From positions 186,001 through 250,000 of the forward strand of contig JANPDL010000018.1 in assembly GCA_031431475.1 (NCBI GenBank): DNA of 64,000 bases, written 5' to 3'. This DNA comes from JADCCX01 sp031431475. GTDB lineage: Bacteria; Pseudomonadota; Alphaproteobacteria; Rhizobiales; Beijerinckiaceae. Within the stretch, counting starts at the first letter, position 1; each line of letters starts with the position of its first letter. The position numbers were made by a program, and so were the translations under genes. Below, piece after piece: positions 61,827 to 64,000 of the stretch. The notes below the pieces were generated by a model. The model had not been told where the DNA came from and searched no databases. It worked only from the letters and a program-made list of their open reading frames with translations.

Positions 61827-62041
61827 GCCGAGAAACTTCAGGAACAAGGATAAGCCTTTCACGCCAGCGCCTGAGCGCCATTGAAACCAAGCCTCAGCAG
61901 GAGCTTAATGGCTATTCCGTGACCTACGCGCAATAGTATAATTGATCCCGATCACATTGACACTGCACGGCCAACTCGCCACCTGTGTCGCCATTGAATT
62001 GTATTTGCTCCGTGTTGAGCCAAAGGAAAATCGAGGCTGCT

Positions 62042-63532
62042 ATGGGTTTGTCGTTGACGTTGAATTTGCAAGATTTTGGTGTTTCTGATGCTAAAACACT
62101 GGTTTTTTTTACCACCGATACGCTCGCTATGCCGAAAGAGGCCGGTTTGAGTGCGTCGGCAGTTGAAGCGGTCAAGCGCCTTGCGGCTATCGAGAAGTTC
62201 ACGGGCAAGCCGCAATCTGTGCTTGCTGCGACTGGCTTGTCCGAGCTCCCTTGCGAAAAATTGATCCTGATTGGCCTCGGCAAGTCCGATGATCTGACCA
62301 AGACGGATTGGGTGATGCTCGGTGGTATTGTCGCAGGCAAACTGAAGTCCGGCACCGTTTCTGTGGTTGCCTCACTGGCTGGCAAGCCATTGGCAGCATC
62401 GGAAATCGCTGATCTGGTGCTGGGCATGCGGATGCGCGCCTACAGTTTTGATCGATACAAGACGAAGAAGAAAGATGATGACGAGAGCACATCTGTTGCA
62501 ATCACGCTGCATGTCGGTGACGTCTTGGCAGTCAAAAAGGCCCTGAAATCCCGAAATGCAATCGCGGACGGCATCAACCTGGCCCGTGAACTTGTGAATG
62601 AGCCACCCAATGTGCTTAACCCCGAAACCTTTGCCAAGCGTGCTGCAGACCTCAAGGATGTCGGTGTCGATGTCGAGATACTGAGCGAAAAAGAGCTCAA
62701 GAAACTTGGCATGCGTGCCTTGGTTGGGGTTGGCATGGGGTCGCAGTATGAGAGCCATGTCGTCATCATGCGCTGGAACGGCGCAAAGGATGTAAAAGCG
62801 CAGCCCGTGGCTTTCGTGGGCAAGGGTGTCACATTCGACACTGGCGGCATTTCCATCAAGCCCGCTGGCGGCATGGAGGACATGAAGGGCGATATGGCGG
62901 GCGCGGCCTGTGTCACCGGCCTGATGCATGCGCTTGCAGCACGCAAGGCGAAGGTGAATGCCATTGGCGTGATTGGTCTTGTCGAGAACATGCCGGACGG
63001 CAAGGCACAACGCCCAGGCGACATCGTCACTTCGATGTCGGGCCAGACCATTGAGATCATCAATACGGATGCGGAAGGCCGACTGGTGCTGGCCGATGTA
63101 CTGTGGCACACGCAGGCTGCATTCAAACCAAAGTTTATGATCAATCTGGCGACATTGACTGGCGCGATCATGGTAGCGCTGGGGCAGGAATACGCCGGAC
63201 TGTTCTCGAATAACGATGATCTCTCGGACAAGATTTTTGCAGCGGGCAAACACACGGGCGAGCGTGTCTGGCGGATGCCTCTTGATCCCGCTTACGACAA
63301 GATCATTGATTCGAAATTCGCCGATGTGAAAAACTCCGGCGGACGCTTCGCCGGTTCGATCACGGCGGCGCAGTTCCTACAGCGTTTCGTCAATGACTGC
63401 CCATGGGCGCATCTCGATGTGGCTGGAACGGCAATGGCCGCTAACCAGACCGAGATCAACCGCAGCTGGGGACCGGGCTGGGGAGTACGGCTCCTAAATC
63501 AGCTCGTCTCTGATCACTATGAAGACAAATAG
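62042..63532 (+). CDS. pepA: leucyl aminopeptidase (M17)
   Basis: Cytosolic hexameric metallopeptidase, 496 residues, that removes N-terminal residues from peptides. The C-terminal catalytic domain shows VGKGVTFDTGGISIKPAGGMEDMKGDMAGAA with metal ligands and catalytic Lys, and the NTDAEGRLVLAD signature. The ATG at 62042 gives the normal MGLSLTL start. Its divergence from lptF and its pairing with holC are common in this group. Confidence 0.96.
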   Translation: MGLSLTLNLQDFGVSDAKTLVFFTTDTLAMPKEAGLSASAVEAVKRLAAIEKFTGKPQSVLAATGLSELPCEKLILIGLGKSDDLTKTDWVMLGGIVAGKLKSGTVSVVASLAGKPLAASEIADLVLGMRMRAYSFDRYKTKKKDDDESTSVAITLHVGDVLAVKKALKSRNAIADGINLARELVNEPPNVLNPETFAKRAADLKDVGVDVEILSEKELKKLGMRALVGVGMGSQYESHVVIMRWNGAKDVKAQPVAFVGKGVTFDTGGISIKPAGGMEDMKGDMAGAACVTGLMHALAARKAKVNAIGVIGLVENMPDGKAQRPGDIVTSMSGQTIEIINTDAEGRLVLADVLWHTQAAFKPKFMINLATLTGAIMVALGQEYAGLFSNNDDLSDKIFAAGKHTGERVWRMPLDPAYDKIIDSKFADVKNSGGRFAGSITAAQFLQRFVNDCPWAHLDVAGTAMAANQTEINRSWGPGWGVRLLNQLVSDHYEDK

Positions 63533-63545
63533 AACAAGGCAATAG

Positions 63546-63992
63546 GTGGAAATCCTCTTCTATCACTTGCAAAATACGACACTGGAGCAAACGCTTCCCA
63601 GCTTGCTTGACAAGACACTGGCGCGCGGCTGGAAAGCCGTCGTCCGCGTCTCGTCTGACGAGCGGATGAAAGCGCTTGATGATCATCTCTGGACCTACAG
63701 CGACGAAAGCTTCCTGCCGCACGCGATTGATGCGGATGCGCATTGCGGCGCGCAACCCATCGTGCTGTCGCGCTCGGACACCCGCTTCAACGATGCCGAG
63801 GTCATGTTCGCCGTTGATGGTGCCGAACTGCCGATAACAGAGGGCTGGACTCGCGCTGTCCTGATGTTCGACGGCAAGGACCCTGAAGCGCTAGACAGGG
63901 CTCGAACTGCATGGAAAACCGTCAAGGCGAGCGGAGCCGAGGCCACTTACTGGCGGCAGGATGAAAACGGTCGCTGGGCTAAGAACGCATAG
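63546..63992 (+). CDS. holC: DNA polymerase III chi subunit
   Basis: HolC is part of the clamp-loader side of DNA polymerase III and contacts SSB. The 148-residue protein has EILFYHLQNTTLEQTLPSLLDKTLARGWKAVVRV, then LDDHLWTYSDESFLPHA and PIVLS, typical of chi. The start is GTG, 13 bases after pepA. Confidence 0.94.
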   Translation: MEILFYHLQNTTLEQTLPSLLDKTLARGWKAVVRVSSDERMKALDDHLWTYSDESFLPHAIDADAHCGAQPIVLSRSDTRFNDAEVMFAVDGAELPITEGWTRAVLMFDGKDPEALDRARTAWKTVKASGAEATYWRQDENGRWAKNA

Positions 63993-64000
63993 CCTACTTA

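Overview
The window is chromosomal DNA of an alphaproteobacterium, most likely of the order Hyphomicrobiales (Rhizobiales). The evidence is the gene content and order: rpsF-rpsR-DUF2232-rplI, lptF-lptG-lptD-surA-rsmA next to gmk-yicC-mltG-fabG-fabD, a DUF2865 protein, TctABC and Bug-type transport, class I PHA synthase, the HutF/HutG branch of histidine catabolism, and an Irr-type iron box. I cannot name a genus. Coding density is high, most genes are in short operons with 1-4 base overlaps, and no rRNA, CRISPR array, intact insertion sequence or prophage is visible.

Layout. 1-4.4 kb: histidine utilisation (hutI-hutH-hutG against divergent hutF). 4.4-8.2 kb: PHA synthase, a lipoprotein and an AlaC-type aminotransferase. 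8.3-14.6 kb: SbtA-type transporter, YiiX-like hydrolase, trmFO, and a phospholipid cluster (acyltransferase, CdsA-like, CDP-alcohol phosphatidyltransferase with a non-standard motif, histidine phosphatase). 14.6-20.4 kb: dnaB, an iron uptake pair fbpA-fbpB behind an ICE/Irr-like box, and a DUF2865 protein. 20.6-29.7 kb: tRNA-Gln with a fossil integrase, tRNA-Trp-secE-nusG, then 6.5 kb of unrelated genes (a two-repeat membrane protein, a secreted transglycosylase-like protein, tctCBA, an amidohydrolase) before rplK-rplA.

29.8-39.4 kb: a LacI-family regulator with two operator-like palindromes, divergent from an eight-gene operon: SsuABC-type ABC transporter, DegT-type aminotransferase, substrate-binding protein, an HpsN/HisD-family dehydrogenase, an SDR and a medium-chain dehydrogenase. 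It looks like an uptake and oxidation system for a small amino- or sulfo-polyol. Right after it lies a short gene with an in-frame UGA, a SelW-like selenoprotein with a CxxU motif and a bacterial SECIS-like hairpin. It is easily missed because the UGA splits the reading frame. tRNA-Phe follows, with a small accessory patch (orphan gene plus RelE/XRE toxin-antitoxin).

41.3-64 kb: polyamine-type ABC genes without a binding protein, rpsF-rpsR-DUF2232-rplI, a cupin/LysR pair, a WYL regulator with SRPBCC and EVE genes, fabD-fabG, mltG-yicC-gmk, the LPS transport genes lptF-lptG-lptD with surA and rsmA, then pepA-holC. Several normally tight neighbourhoods are broken here: nusG/rplK, rplI/dnaB, fabG/acpP/fabF/mltG, surA/pdxA/rsmA. 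This suggests a lineage with rearranged housekeeping operons.
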